Assembly (NCBI GenBank): GCA_965215035.1 | Contig: OZ244040.1 | Span: 1,860,001-1,924,000, forward strand | Length of the DNA: 64,000 nucleotides | Source of the DNA: Azophilus sp965215035 | GTDB taxonomy: Bacteria > Pseudomonadota > Gammaproteobacteria > Pseudomonadales > Azotimanducaceae | Reading direction: 5' to 3' | Part shown: piece by piece, positions 36,851-45,410 of the stretch | Position numbering within the stretch: the stretch's first letter is position 1 | Layout: every line of letters starts with the position of its first letter | The notes under the pieces: model-generated | What the model saw: only the letters and a program-made list of their open reading frames with translations | Told to the model about the DNA's origin: nothing | Databases searched by the model: none | Position numbers and translations under genes: made by a program

Positions 36851-37965
36851 GGGCGCTATCGGCGACTCGTATCCTGGCCATCGCCAAGAAGGAATTCTTT
36901 CACCTGCGGCGGGACCGCCTTACCGCGGGGATGGTGGTCGGCATCCCGCTTTTGATGACCCTACTATTCGGCTACGGCATCAACCACGATGTTCGTGATT
37001 TGCGGGCTGTGGTGGTCGATGAGGCCAACACCAGCGCCTCGCGCGCACTGGTGGCGGGCTTGGCGGCGTCCCAGGTTATACGCATCGTTGGGCGGGCGGG
37101 CAGCCCAAGCGGGCTTGAGGAAATGATCGCCTCGGCGCGCATATCCGTGGGTATCCATATTCCTCCCGACTTCGAGGAGAGGGTGGCGCATCGCGACCCG
37201 CCCTTCGTGCAGATTCTGGCCGACGACAGCGACCCGGTCGTTCTTAGCGCGGTGCGTGGCCTGAACGGCCTGGTTATCGCGCCGGACCGGAACGGCCCCC
37301 TGGTCGGCAGCAGCGCACAGCCGGCCAGCGCGGTGGCGATTCGTCCACTCTACAACCCAGAGCGGCGTACCGCAGTCTTCATCGTGCCCGGACTGTGCGG
37401 AGTGATCCTCACCCTGACGATGGTGCTATTCACGTCCATCGCGGTGGTGCGGGAGCGCGAACGGGGCAACCTGGAACTGCTGATCACGACGCCGGTGGGC
37501 GTATTGGAACTCATGACCGGCAAGCTCATCCCCTATATCTTCATCGGTTATCTACAGATCACGCTGATTCTGTTCCTGGGAGTGGTGCTGTTCGACGTAC
37601 CCGTGCGGGGCGAGCTGTTCGACTTCTATGCCGGGGCGGGTGCCTTTGTCATCAGCATTCTGACGCTGGGGCTGCTCATCTCCACCACCGCCGAGACGCA
37701 GTTCCAAGCGTTTCAGATGACCTTCATGTCGTTTCTACCCCAGATGCTGCTTTCCGGTTTCATGTTTCCCTTCGAGGGCATGCCGCGTGTGATTCAGTAT
37801 CTGGGCGAGGTATTTCCGCTCACCCATATTCTGCGCATTGTGCGCGGTGTGGTGCTGCGCGACGCGACGCTGCCGATGCTGACCGCCGACATCTGGCCGC
37901 TGGCCCTATTCTTTGTAGTGGTGCTGACGTTCGCAACCCTGCGTTTCCGCAAGCGGCTGGATTGA
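36847..37965 (+). CDS. ABC-2 type permease
   Basis: 372 residues from a GTG at 36847. A membrane segment near the N-terminus (AGMVVGIPLLMTLLFGYGIN) is followed by a ~150-residue extracytoplasmic domain, then five membrane segments (IVPGLCGVILTLTMVLFTSI onward) including the ABC-2 pattern MPRVIQYLGEVFPLTHILRI. The ERERGNLELLITTPVG segment is the coupling helix that meets the ATPase. It completes the HlyD-ABC-permease exporter. Only one permease gene is present, so it probably works as a homodimer. Confidence 0.93.
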   Translation: MRALSATRILAIAKKEFFHLRRDRLTAGMVVGIPLLMTLLFGYGINHDVRDLRAVVVDEANTSASRALVAGLAASQVIRIVGRAGSPSGLEEMIASARISVGIHIPPDFEERVAHRDPPFVQILADDSDPVVLSAVRGLNGLVIAPDRNGPLVGSSAQPASAVAIRPLYNPERRTAVFIVPGLCGVILTLTMVLFTSIAVVRERERGNLELLITTPVGVLELMTGKLIPYIFIGYLQITLILFLGVVLFDVPVRGELFDFYAGAGAFVISILTLGLLISTTAETQFQAFQMTFMSFLPQMLLSGFMFPFEGMPRVIQYLGEVFPLTHILRIVRGVVLRDATLPMLTADIWPLALFFVVVLTFATLRFRKRLD

Positions 37966-38127
37966 CTTCCAGGCAACGAATCCCCGTTTTGCCTGCGTTC
38001 GTGGGCGGTTTCCAGGTGGGCGACTCCCCCGGCAGGCGAACGCCGCGGGACAGGTTGCCGATTGGTGAAGCACCCTGTTACCGACGAGTTGGCACCCTGG
38101 CGCGCCGGGGTGGAAACGAGAGGGAGT

Positions 38128-38215
38128 TATGTCGATCAGTTGACAGAGCACGACATGAAGTGGTTATGCGGCCCGCAAGACCCAGCATGTGGTGGCTTGT
38201 CAACCAATCTACATG
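38128..38215. repeat. 88-bp inverted-repeat element, copy 2
   Basis: Same length and boundaries as the elements at 9827 and 38723. The ends are TATGTCGATCAGTTGACA and TGTCAACCAATCTACATG, inverted to each other at most positions. It differs from copy 3 at only about 4 of 88 positions. It lies 50 bp beyond the 3' end of the ferredoxin gene. Confidence 0.88.
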
Positions 38216-38265
38216 AGACCCAGACGAGAAGTTTCGCTAGCAGAGTGGCTTCCCGCGGGAGCTGG

Positions 38266-38586
38266 CTACATCTGGAATTCCGGTAGCTGGACCACCAGCC
38301 CATCGATGGCCTCGGTCACATCGATTTGGCAGGAGAGGCGCGAGTTGCCCTCGCGTTCCGGGTTGAGGTCCAGCATGGACTCTTCCATGTCGTGGGGCTT
38401 GCCGACCACATCGATCCACTCGTCCGCGACGATCACATGGCAGGTGGCGCACGAGCACTCGCCCCCGCAGTCGGCATCGATGCCGGGCACGCCGTTGTCG
38501 ATGGCGGCCCGCATCACCGTTGAGCCTGGCTCGCCGGCAACGACGTGCCGGGTTCCGTCGAATTCGATGTAGGTTATAGTCGGCAT
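38266..38586 (-). CDS. [2Fe-2S] ferredoxin, putidaredoxin/adrenodoxin type
   Basis: 106 residues from the ATG at 38586. Cluster ligands are in DADCGGECSCATCHV (C-x5-C-x2-C spacing) and LSCQIDV for the fourth Cys. The VIVADEWIDVVG helix with acidic residues is typical of ferredoxins that pass electrons to class I P450s. It stands alone and may serve the P450 genes at 11243 or 58413, since no reductase is next to it. It lies between two copies of the 88-bp inverted-repeat element, which may have carried it together. Confidence 0.94.
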   Translation of the reverse strand: MPTITYIEFDGTRHVVAGEPGSTVMRAAIDNGVPGIDADCGGECSCATCHVIVADEWIDVVGKPHDMEESMLDLNPEREGNSRLSCQIDVTEAIDGLVVQLPEFQM

Positions 38587-38722
38587 TCCCAAGTGCTCTC
38601 CCACTATTGCAATATTGCAGCCGCTGCGAGCGGCGTATCATACCGGAGAGCCAATGATCGTCCAGCCGCGGCCGGAATACGCCCGTCTGCTTGTGTTCAT
38701 CCATGTCTACTCGATTGGGAAC

Positions 38723-38810
38723 TACGTCGATCAGTTGACAGAGCACGACATGAAGTGGTTATGCGGCCCGCAAGACCCAGCATGTGGCAGCTTGTCAACC
38801 AATCTACATA
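38723..38810. repeat. 88-bp inverted-repeat element, copy 3
   Basis: Begins TACGTCGATCAGTTGACA and ends TGTCAACCAATCTACATA. It is in the same orientation as copy 2, about 595 bp away, with the ferredoxin gene between them. The remainder of 38587-38984 holds no recognisable gene. Confidence 0.88.
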
Positions 38811-38984
38811 AGATCCACTCGATTCAAGTGGCAAGTCGGAGCGCCGCGTCACCGAGCCTCGCTACCGGGCGGCGCATCCGATATGCTTCTTCGCCGGTGC
38901 CAGCGGCAAGAAGCTGCCCCATGACCGATTCGGCATGTCTTCAATGACTGATCAATCTCGCGAATTCCTGTGGCGAGCGCACTG

Positions 38985-40193
38985 ATGGCCGGGCCGCTCG
39001 ACGGCGTGCGGGTGGTGGATTTCACCACCATGGTGTCGGGGCCGATGGCGGCGGCGATACTGGCCGACCAGGGTGCGGACGTCATCAAGGTTGAATCTCC
39101 GGCGGGCGACGAAGTGCGCCGCATAGGCAGAAAGCGGAATGGCCTGACCGCGGGCTTCTTCGCCTGTAACCGGGGCAAGCGTTCCCTTTGCCTGGATCTC
39201 AAGAAGCCGGCCGGCGTCGAAGCCGCCCAGGTGCTCATCGGCACCGCCGATGTGGTCATGCAGAATTTCCGTCCGGGCGCCATGCGCCGGTTGGGGCTGG
39301 GGGCGGAGGAGATGCACAAGCGCCATCCGGGTCTCGTCTACCTCTCGATCAGCGGCTTTGGCGAACAGGGGCCATACGCTCATCAACGGGTCTACGATCC
39401 GGTTATTCAGGCGCTTAGCGGCGCGACGGACATTCAGGCGGATCGGGAAACGGGCCGGCCAAAGATGTTTCGCGTCATCGTTGCCGACAAGGTAACCGCC
39501 CTGACCGCCGCCCAGGCCGTCTCGGCGGCGCTGTTCGCAAGGGAAAGGACGGGTTTGGGGCAGCACGTTCGCCTGGCGATGCTGGATGCGACCATTGCGT
39601 TCTTCTGGCCGGAGGGCATGGCGGGCCTGGTGTTCGTCGACGACGAGGTGGATGTTACGCGCTACCAGGGCACGATGGATCTCGTCTACGAGACCGCCAA
39701 CGGGTTCATCACCGCCGGTGCCGTATCCGATGCGGAGTGGCGGGGCCTGTGCAACGCGCTTGGCAAACCGGAGTGGATCGACGACCCGCGCTTTAGCACC
39801 ACCGCCGAGCGCTTCCGCCATGTCGAGGAGCGCAAGCGGCTGACGGCCGCGGAATTCCTGCGCTGGGAGCGGGAGGAGATTTTGGCTCGGCTCAACGCCG
39901 AGGACGTGCCATCGGCACCGCTATTGACCCGGCTGGAGTTGCTCCACCACGAGCAGATACTGGCCAACGATACCGTCGGCATCTACGAGTTCGAAGACCA
40001 CGGCCGCATTCGGCTGGCGCGGCCCGCCGCCCGTTTCCAGGATACGCCCGCCGGCATTCGGGCACCGGCACCGCGCCTTGGCGAGCATAGCGAGGAGATA
40101 CTCGGGAACCTTGGCTACTCGCCGGGCGCTGTTCGGGAACTGGTGGACCGGGGGATAGTGGTTACCCGCCGGGGGATCGGAGAGCGCCAGTGA
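38985..40193 (+). CDS. CaiB/BaiF family (class III) CoA-transferase
   Basis: 402 residues from the ATG at 38985 (GTG at 38970 would add 5). The N-terminal half opens GPLDGVRVVDFTTMVSGPMA and contains GADVIKVESPAGDE, NRGKRSLCLDLKKPAGVEA and the catalytic-loop FRPGAMRRLGLG; the swap-domain FGEQGPYAHQRVYDPVIQA follows, with the nucleophilic acid usually near this point. These enzymes move CoA between acids as an interlocked dimer. It is 34 bp before the thiolase gene, so CoA activation and thiolysis are probably consecutive steps of one pathway. Confidence 0.93.
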   Translation: MAGPLDGVRVVDFTTMVSGPMAAAILADQGADVIKVESPAGDEVRRIGRKRNGLTAGFFACNRGKRSLCLDLKKPAGVEAAQVLIGTADVVMQNFRPGAMRRLGLGAEEMHKRHPGLVYLSISGFGEQGPYAHQRVYDPVIQALSGATDIQADRETGRPKMFRVIVADKVTALTAAQAVSAALFARERTGLGQHVRLAMLDATIAFFWPEGMAGLVFVDDEVDVTRYQGTMDLVYETANGFITAGAVSDAEWRGLCNALGKPEWIDDPRFSTTAERFRHVEERKRLTAAEFLRWEREEILARLNAEDVPSAPLLTRLELLHHEQILANDTVGIYEFEDHGRIRLARPAARFQDTPAGIRAPAPRLGEHSEEILGNLGYSPGAVRELVDRGIVVTRRGIGERQ

Positions 40194-40227
40194 TTCAGGC
40201 AGGTTTCCGTATTGAAGGAGGATCGAG

Positions 40228-41425
40228 TTGACCGTTCAGGCGCGGGAAGCCGCCATCGTCGGCATTCATGAGTATCCGTCCCGGGACGTGGAAGGGGTGG
40301 TCAACCCAATGCAGATCAAGGCCGAATGCGCCGCCCGGGCGCTGCAGGATGCGGGCCTTAAGTGGAGCGATGTCGATGCCATCTACGACGCCGGGGAGGG
40401 CGGCGGCATGACCGGGCTCACCATCGCCGAATACTTTGGCATTCAGCCACGGGTGATCAACACCACCGGCGTTGGCGGCTCGTCCTACGAGTACCATGCC
40501 GCGCACGCCAGGCGGGACATCGCCGCCGGCAAAGCCCGGGTCGCCCTGCTAACGTACGGCTCAACGGCGCATGCATAGCCGCGCCAGTGCGATCGGCGTC
40601 GGTGGGCGCGGTGGCGGTGGACATCCGGCGGACAACATGGATCCGTTCGCCGGCATGACCCTGGTCGCCAACTATGCCATGGTGGCGCACCGCCACATGC
40701 ACGACTACGGTACGACCGGCGAGCAACTTGCGGAGATATCCGTCGCCACCCGCTATCACGCCATGCGTAACCCCGAGGCGGTCAAGGCCATGAGTGACCT
40801 GGAGTTCCTGGACATTCGGGAACTCACTGTGGCGGATGTGGTCAATTCGCGCATGATCGCCGACCCGCTGCATTTGCTGGAGTGCTGCATGATCTCCGAT
40901 GGTGGCGGCGCGGTGGTGATCGCGGCACCGGAGGTGGCGCGGGATTGCAGGAAGTCGCCGGTTTGGTTGCTGGGCACCGGAGAGGCGACGCGCTATCCGC
41001 AAAGCGGCGCCGACATCACGACCAGCGCCGCTGCCCAGTCCGGCCCCGAGGCCTTCGGCGAGGCGGGTGTCACCCCAGGCGAGATCGACGTGGCGATGAT
41101 CTACGATTCGTTCAGCATCACGGTGCTGGCCATCTTGGAGGACTTGGGGTTCTGTCCCAAGGGCGAAGGCGGCTCCTGGGTCGCGGGCGGGCGGCTGCGC
41201 TTCGACCGTCCAGGCGATGGCCCGGCACTGAATACCGATGGCGGCGGACTGTCATCGAATCACCCGGGCATGCGCGGCATCTTCCTGTTGATTGAGGCGG
41301 CACGTCAGCTCCGCGGCGAATCCCACTCCCAGGTGGATGGCGCACGGCTCGCCGTGGCGCACGGCAACGGGGGCATGCTGGGCAGCCGCCACTGTGCGGG
41401 TACCGTGATTCTGGGGAGGGATTGA
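40228..41425 (+). pseudogene. SCP2/Ltp2-like thiolase, broken by a 4-bp duplication
   Basis: The TTG at 40228 with AAGGAGG upstream starts TVQAREAAIVGIHEYPSRDV, a thiolase-like N-terminus. The frame ends at 40578 and continues in another frame from 40571 (RASAIGVGGRGGGGHPADNM) to 41425, including MIYDSFSITVLAILEDLGFC and NTDGGGLSSNHPGMRGI typical of the SCP-2/Ltp2 thiolase branch. The junction reads GCGCATGCATAGC: a GCAT tandem duplication; removing one copy restores TAHSRASAIG in one frame of ~397 residues. Because it is not in a homopolymer, this looks like a real mutation. The CoA-transferase is upstream and the DUF35 gene overlaps the stop. Start codon TTG is inferred. Confidence 0.88.
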
Positions 41426-41427
41426 TC

Positions 41428-41841
41428 GTGAATACGCCGACCCGGCCCCTGCCGACTCTCAACGACCCGGATACCCGCGCCTTCTGGCTTGCGACCCGGG
41501 ACAAGGTGCTCAAGTACCAGCGGTGCCGTGATTGCGGCACCCTGATCTTCTACCCCAGGCGGCACTGCACCGGCTGCCTCGGCAAGGATCTGGCCTGGCG
41601 GGAATCTGCGGGCCGGGGCACGGTCTACACCTACAGTGTCGTGCGCCAAAGCTACCACCCGTTCTTCCGCGCCCGGGTTCCCTACGCGGTCGCCTGGATC
41701 GATCTGGACGAGGGTCCGCGCTTGGTTTCCAACATCGTCGGGGTGGAGGATCCCGTGCGCGACGTGCATATCGGCATGCGCGTGCGGGTGCGCTGGGAAG
41801 AGCACGACGAACTCTGTCTGCCGTTGTTTGAGCCTGCCTGA
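41428..41841 (+). CDS. DUF35/OB-fold zinc-ribbon partner of thiolase
   Basis: 137 residues from the GTG at 41428 (or TTG at 41422, overlapping the thiolase stop). A rubredoxin-like zinc ribbon (CRDCGTLIFYPRRHCTGC) is followed by an OB-fold with YTYSVVRQSYHPFFRARVPY and VRVRWEEHDE. DUF35/ChsH2-type proteins form a complex with the thiolase or Ltp2 aldolase next to them and stabilise acyl-CoA binding. The partner here is the frameshifted thiolase just upstream, so the complex is presumably lost unless the frameshift is an artefact. Confidence 0.92.
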   Translation: MNTPTRPLPTLNDPDTRAFWLATRDKVLKYQRCRDCGTLIFYPRRHCTGCLGKDLAWRESAGRGTVYTYSVVRQSYHPFFRARVPYAVAWIDLDEGPRLVSNIVGVEDPVRDVHIGMRVRVRWEEHDELCLPLFEPA

Positions 41842-41880
41842 GCCGCCCGGGCCACCTGTCGGGCCGGTGCAGAGCAGCCT

Positions 41881-42309
41881 TTGCCCACACAATGGCGCCT
41901 CGCCTACGAGAAGAAACACGACATGCTTGGCATGGCCATCAACGATAGCGCCTGCCCTTCGGGCGCGACGCCTAGGATGGCACCCTGCAACGGCGTACCG
42001 TTCTCCGGCGGCGACCCCACCGACGTGACGGACTTTGACTCCTCGGTGCACTTCGGGCCGGTGAGTGAGGACCGGACGACCTTTTCGCCCCGCATCGGCG
42101 TGGAGTACCAGGCGAGCGACGACATGCTGCTCTTCGCCTTCTGGCAACGGGCGTTCAAGTCCGGCGGCTTCGTCAACAACGCCGGCACGCTGCCCGTGTT
42201 CTCGACACCCTACGACGACAAACAGGTGGACAACTTCGAGGTGGGCCTGCGCAGCGAACTGCTCGACAACCCACTGCGGACGAACCTGAACGTTTCAATC
42301 CACTATAGC
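41881..42309 (+). pseudogene. Truncated TonB-dependent receptor fragment at island edge
   Basis: About 140 residues of a TonB-dependent receptor beta-barrel remain: TTFSPRIGVEYQASDDMLLF, AFWQRAFKSGGFVNNAGTLP and DDKQVDNFEVGLRSELLDN are the typical mid-barrel strands (FSP-R, the K-GGF box, K-NFE-GLKS). The plug domain, TonB box and C-terminal strands are missing. After SIHYS (42309) the frame reads unrelated sequence to a stop at 42351. Receptor similarity stops there and the Zorya operon follows, so this marks one edge of the island. Confidence 0.82.
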
Positions 42310-42606
42310 GGATGCACTAACTACTTGGCCGGCTCTCGCGAGCTCGTTTGAGCGCGGGGAGACGGGTCACTAGGCCGAGACAAACTGCCGCCAACGCTGG
42401 TTGCACCGGCACAATCTCGGTGAGCAGGTGGCCGGGGGGTGGCGAGAAGCCGATTATGTCGGTACGTTTGCAGCCTTACGCGCGTAGTAGACGGGCGAGG
42501 GTGGGGGCGCACCGGTGCGTTAAGCTGCACCATTAGGGGCGGGACGACCAGTGAAGACGGGAGCACCTCGGGCAGTTGGCCGCGCGACCTTCTAAGGAGG
42601 CGATGC

Positions 42607-44646
42607 ATGGTCGAGGTGTTCGGCAATCTTGTGGTGGACGTTATCGTCCAGGTTTCGGACTTGCTGCGCGAAGAGCACACGCCCGGCATTGTGTCGGCGG
42701 GGTTGCTGGCGTTGCTCGCGTGGGTCGTCGTTCATTTTGGAATCGAGACGCGGCGTCGGTGCGGAGCCCTTGGTGCACTGAGGCGGGTAGTCGCGGCGGC
42801 TGCCGCGAACCCGGTCGCGTTCAGCGACTCCCTCTCCGAAGTAAATCGCAGTGTCAAAGGGCTAGGCACGGGTCGGGCGTCCTCACCGGGAAGTCTGGTG
42901 GCGACCGCTTGGGACGAATACTCCGAGACCTTCGTGCACCACCTCGAAGGGGATCGATCGATCCTCTGCAACTCCGTCCGGCCATCGCAGTTCTTCAATC
43001 CCGAGGACTTGCACTTCGGTGCCGGGTTCTGGCGGGTTTGGCCAGGGCTGTTTGTCACCATCGGACTGTTCCTGACGTTTCTCGGGCTGATCTCCGCGCT
43101 TCACGCGATGAACACGGCCGAAGGCGTGTCGGAAGAGGCGATGACGAATCTGCTCACCGTCGCGTCCGCCAAATTCATCATGTCGCTCACGGGATTGGCG
43201 TGTTCGATCGTCTTCACGGCTTGGTTGCGTTTCGGTACGGGTCGGGTCGAAAGCGCAATCCACAACGTAAATAGGGAACTGGAGCAGAGGCTTAGTTTCC
43301 TGAGTCTTGAGAAACTCGCGGTGGAACAGGTGGAGGCGACGCGGGAGCAAAAGGAGCACTTTCGCCTGATCGGAATGGAACTCGTGGAAGAGCTGGGCCG
43401 TCCGTTGCGCGAGGAGTTGCCGAAGACGATATCCGACTCGATTGGGGACGCGGTGTCGCCGCTGATTGCCCAAGTGGGCGAACTAGGGACGGCCAGCGTG
43501 GGGGAAATGGTTCAGGATCTCTCGAGCCGGATTACCATGGACGTCGACGGCGCGTTGCGGCAGGCCAGCGAGCAGCTCGGGAAGGCGGGTGATCGGCTCG
43601 GAGCACTAGTTGACCGGATGGATGGCAGTTCCGACCGGATGGGTTCGGAGATGGAAGGAGCTAGCGAGCGTCTGGCGGCAGCGGTGGAGGACTTGCGCGC
43701 GACGATGGCGGCAGGCGCCTCCGCGACCAGCGGAGCCTTCAGCGATGGTGTCGAAGCGATCCTAGCAGCAATGCGGACCACGCTTGAAGGTATTCGGGAG
43801 AACACCGCCGAAGGCGCCCGGGCGATGGCCGAGGCTGCGGAAGAAATGCGCGGTGCCGCAGAGCGCTTCCGTGCGGAACTGGCGAAGGCGACGGAGGAAG
43901 GGGCCGTGGCGGCTCAGCAGCGAATGGACCGAAGCGGCGGCGACGTCGCGAGGGTCATCGACGGCGCGGGAGACCGGGTTCGCAACGCCATCGAAGGAAC
44001 GGGCCGCGAGATCGCCGCGATCACGGGCGAGGTCACCGAGAAGGCGGGTCGCGACCTGCTTGGGCCGATGGGCGAAATCGCGCAGCGTCTGAATGAGATG
44101 GTCGAAGCCCTCGCGAACGGAGTCCGGGAGATGCGCCGCGCCTCGGACGGCGTGAAGGATGGCGCGGACGCTACGTCGGACGCTTCCGCGAACTTTCGAG
44201 GCGCTGCGCGGGCATTGGTCGCAGCCGGCGACGAGGTGAAACCGGCGGTGGAACGGCTGGAAGCTGCGACCGAAAACCTGGCTGCAAGCACTCGGCAGGT
44301 CGGAGAGAGCGCACGCCACAACGCAGCGAGTGCTGGACAGGTCCTGGAGGCCGCGCAGGCAGCGCTAGGCGGAGAGAGGCAGGCGATCGACAACACGCTT
44401 CAAGGTCTCACGCAGGTGTTAGAAGGCACGCGCGGTCAGGGAGACCGTTTGGACGACATTGATGAGAAGCTGGGGCGCGCCTTCGAGAACTACAGGACAC
44501 AGGTAGCCGGGGCTGTCGATGCCCTGTACGGCCACGTGAGGGAGATGCAGGAAAAGCTGACTCCGGCGCTGGACACAATGCGGGAGATCGTCGAGCAGGC
44601 GGAACGGTTCGTTCCTGAGCAACGCGCCAGGCGGGTGGCCCGCTGA
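42607..44646 (+). CDS. zorA: ZorA, MotA/ExbB-like motor subunit of type I Zorya
   Basis: 679 residues from the ATG at 42607, preceded by AAGGAGG; the open frame to 42439 is not used. Membrane segments lie at about residues 28-47, 144-166 and 188-207, the middle one containing VWPGLFVTIGLFLTFLGLIS and the third SAKFIMSLTGLACSIVFTAW, as in MotA/TolQ-type subunits. Residues ~215-679 are a long, mostly helical, alanine- and glutamate-rich tail. Published structures show ZorA pentamers around two ZorB chains in the inner membrane, using a proton-driven motor and the intracellular tail to sense phage invasion. It is the first gene of the zorABCD operon, overlapping zorB by one base. Confidence 0.93.
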   Translation: MVEVFGNLVVDVIVQVSDLLREEHTPGIVSAGLLALLAWVVVHFGIETRRRCGALGALRRVVAAAAANPVAFSDSLSEVNRSVKGLGTGRASSPGSLVATAWDEYSETFVHHLEGDRSILCNSVRPSQFFNPEDLHFGAGFWRVWPGLFVTIGLFLTFLGLISALHAMNTAEGVSEEAMTNLLTVASAKFIMSLTGLACSIVFTAWLRFGTGRVESAIHNVNRELEQRLSFLSLEKLAVEQVEATREQKEHFRLIGMELVEELGRPLREELPKTISDSIGDAVSPLIAQVGELGTASVGEMVQDLSSRITMDVDGALRQASEQLGKAGDRLGALVDRMDGSSDRMGSEMEGASERLAAAVEDLRATMAAGASATSGAFSDGVEAILAAMRTTLEGIRENTAEGARAMAEAAEEMRGAAERFRAELAKATEEGAVAAQQRMDRSGGDVARVIDGAGDRVRNAIEGTGREIAAITGEVTEKAGRDLLGPMGEIAQRLNEMVEALANGVREMRRASDGVKDGADATSDASANFRGAARALVAAGDEVKPAVERLEAATENLAASTRQVGESARHNAASAGQVLEAAQAALGGERQAIDNTLQGLTQVLEGTRGQGDRLDDIDEKLGRAFENYRTQVAGAVDALYGHVREMQEKLTPALDTMREIVEQAERFVPEQRARRVAR

Positions 44647-45410
44647 TGCGGTCGTTGACGCGTCGAGCAGGAGAGGACGACGAGCAGGAATCGTCATTCG
44701 TGTCCATGACGGATCTGACGGTGAGTTTCCTGTTCATCGTCATGCTTCTGATGGCGTTCTTCGCGACGCGCTATGCCGACGAAACTCCGGATCCGCTCGA
44801 GGAGTACCTTCAACGCGCAGCGGAGGCAAGGCTGCGTGTGCTGGAGGCGCTGCGACAGGGAATCACGGCGGAGTTTCCGAATCTGGTCGTTCAGATCAGT
44901 TCCCAAGGAGACGCGCTGCAATTGCAGGGGGAGGGATTATTCGAGACGAACGAGAGTTCGCTGAAGGAACGTCCGCGGCGGATCGTACGCACCATCGCCG
45001 CGACACTCCACGACGTTCTGCCGTGCTACACCACCGGACGACTGTCGGCTTGGCAGGAGACATGCAATGAGCACTACGCGGTCATAGACGCCGTTCAGAT
45101 CGAAGGCCACACCGACACGCAAGGTCAGGAGATGGGAAACCTGATGCTGTCGACGGCCCGGGCGAATGTGACTTTCGGCGCGATGGTCGAGCACGAGCGT
45201 GGCTTGACCGAGCACCTCAACGTTCGCGGATTCCCCGTGCTCTCGGTAGCGGGGTACGGCTGGATGAGACCGGTGGCGAGCAACGAGACGGAAGACGGTC
45301 GCAGCCGAAACCGCCGGATCGACCTGCGGGTGATCATGTACACCCCTGCCGGTCAGGACGACGTTGAACGGGTGGTGGAGCGGCTGCGCAGTGGGATGGG
45401 CCGAGCATGA
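44646..45410 (+). CDS. zorB: ZorB, MotB/OmpA-like subunit of type I Zorya
   Basis: 254 residues. One N-terminal membrane helix (SMTDLTVSFLFIVMLLMAFF) contains Asp23, the position of the proton-carrying Asp of MotB/ZorB. A periplasmic OmpA-like peptidoglycan-binding domain follows, with QIEGHTDTQGQEMGNLMLS and SRNRRIDLRVIM, the glycan-binding Asp and Arg region. ZorB anchors the ZorAB motor to the cell wall. The start overlaps the zorA stop (TGATG) and the stop overlaps zorC (ATGA), so the three are translationally coupled. Confidence 0.94.
   Translation: MRSLTRRAGEDDEQESSFVSMTDLTVSFLFIVMLLMAFFATRYADETPDPLEEYLQRAAEARLRVLEALRQGITAEFPNLVVQISSQGDALQLQGEGLFETNESSLKERPRRIVRTIAATLHDVLPCYTTGRLSAWQETCNEHYAVIDAVQIEGHTDTQGQEMGNLMLSTARANVTFGAMVEHERGLTEHLNVRGFPVLSVAGYGWMRPVASNETEDGRSRNRRIDLRVIMYTPAGQDDVERVVERLRSGMGRA

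Noticed and set aside
42439..42606. Earlier start for zorA
   Set aside because: The ATG at 42607 has an AAGGAGG ribosome site and matches the usual N-terminus; the upstream stretch shows no similarity.
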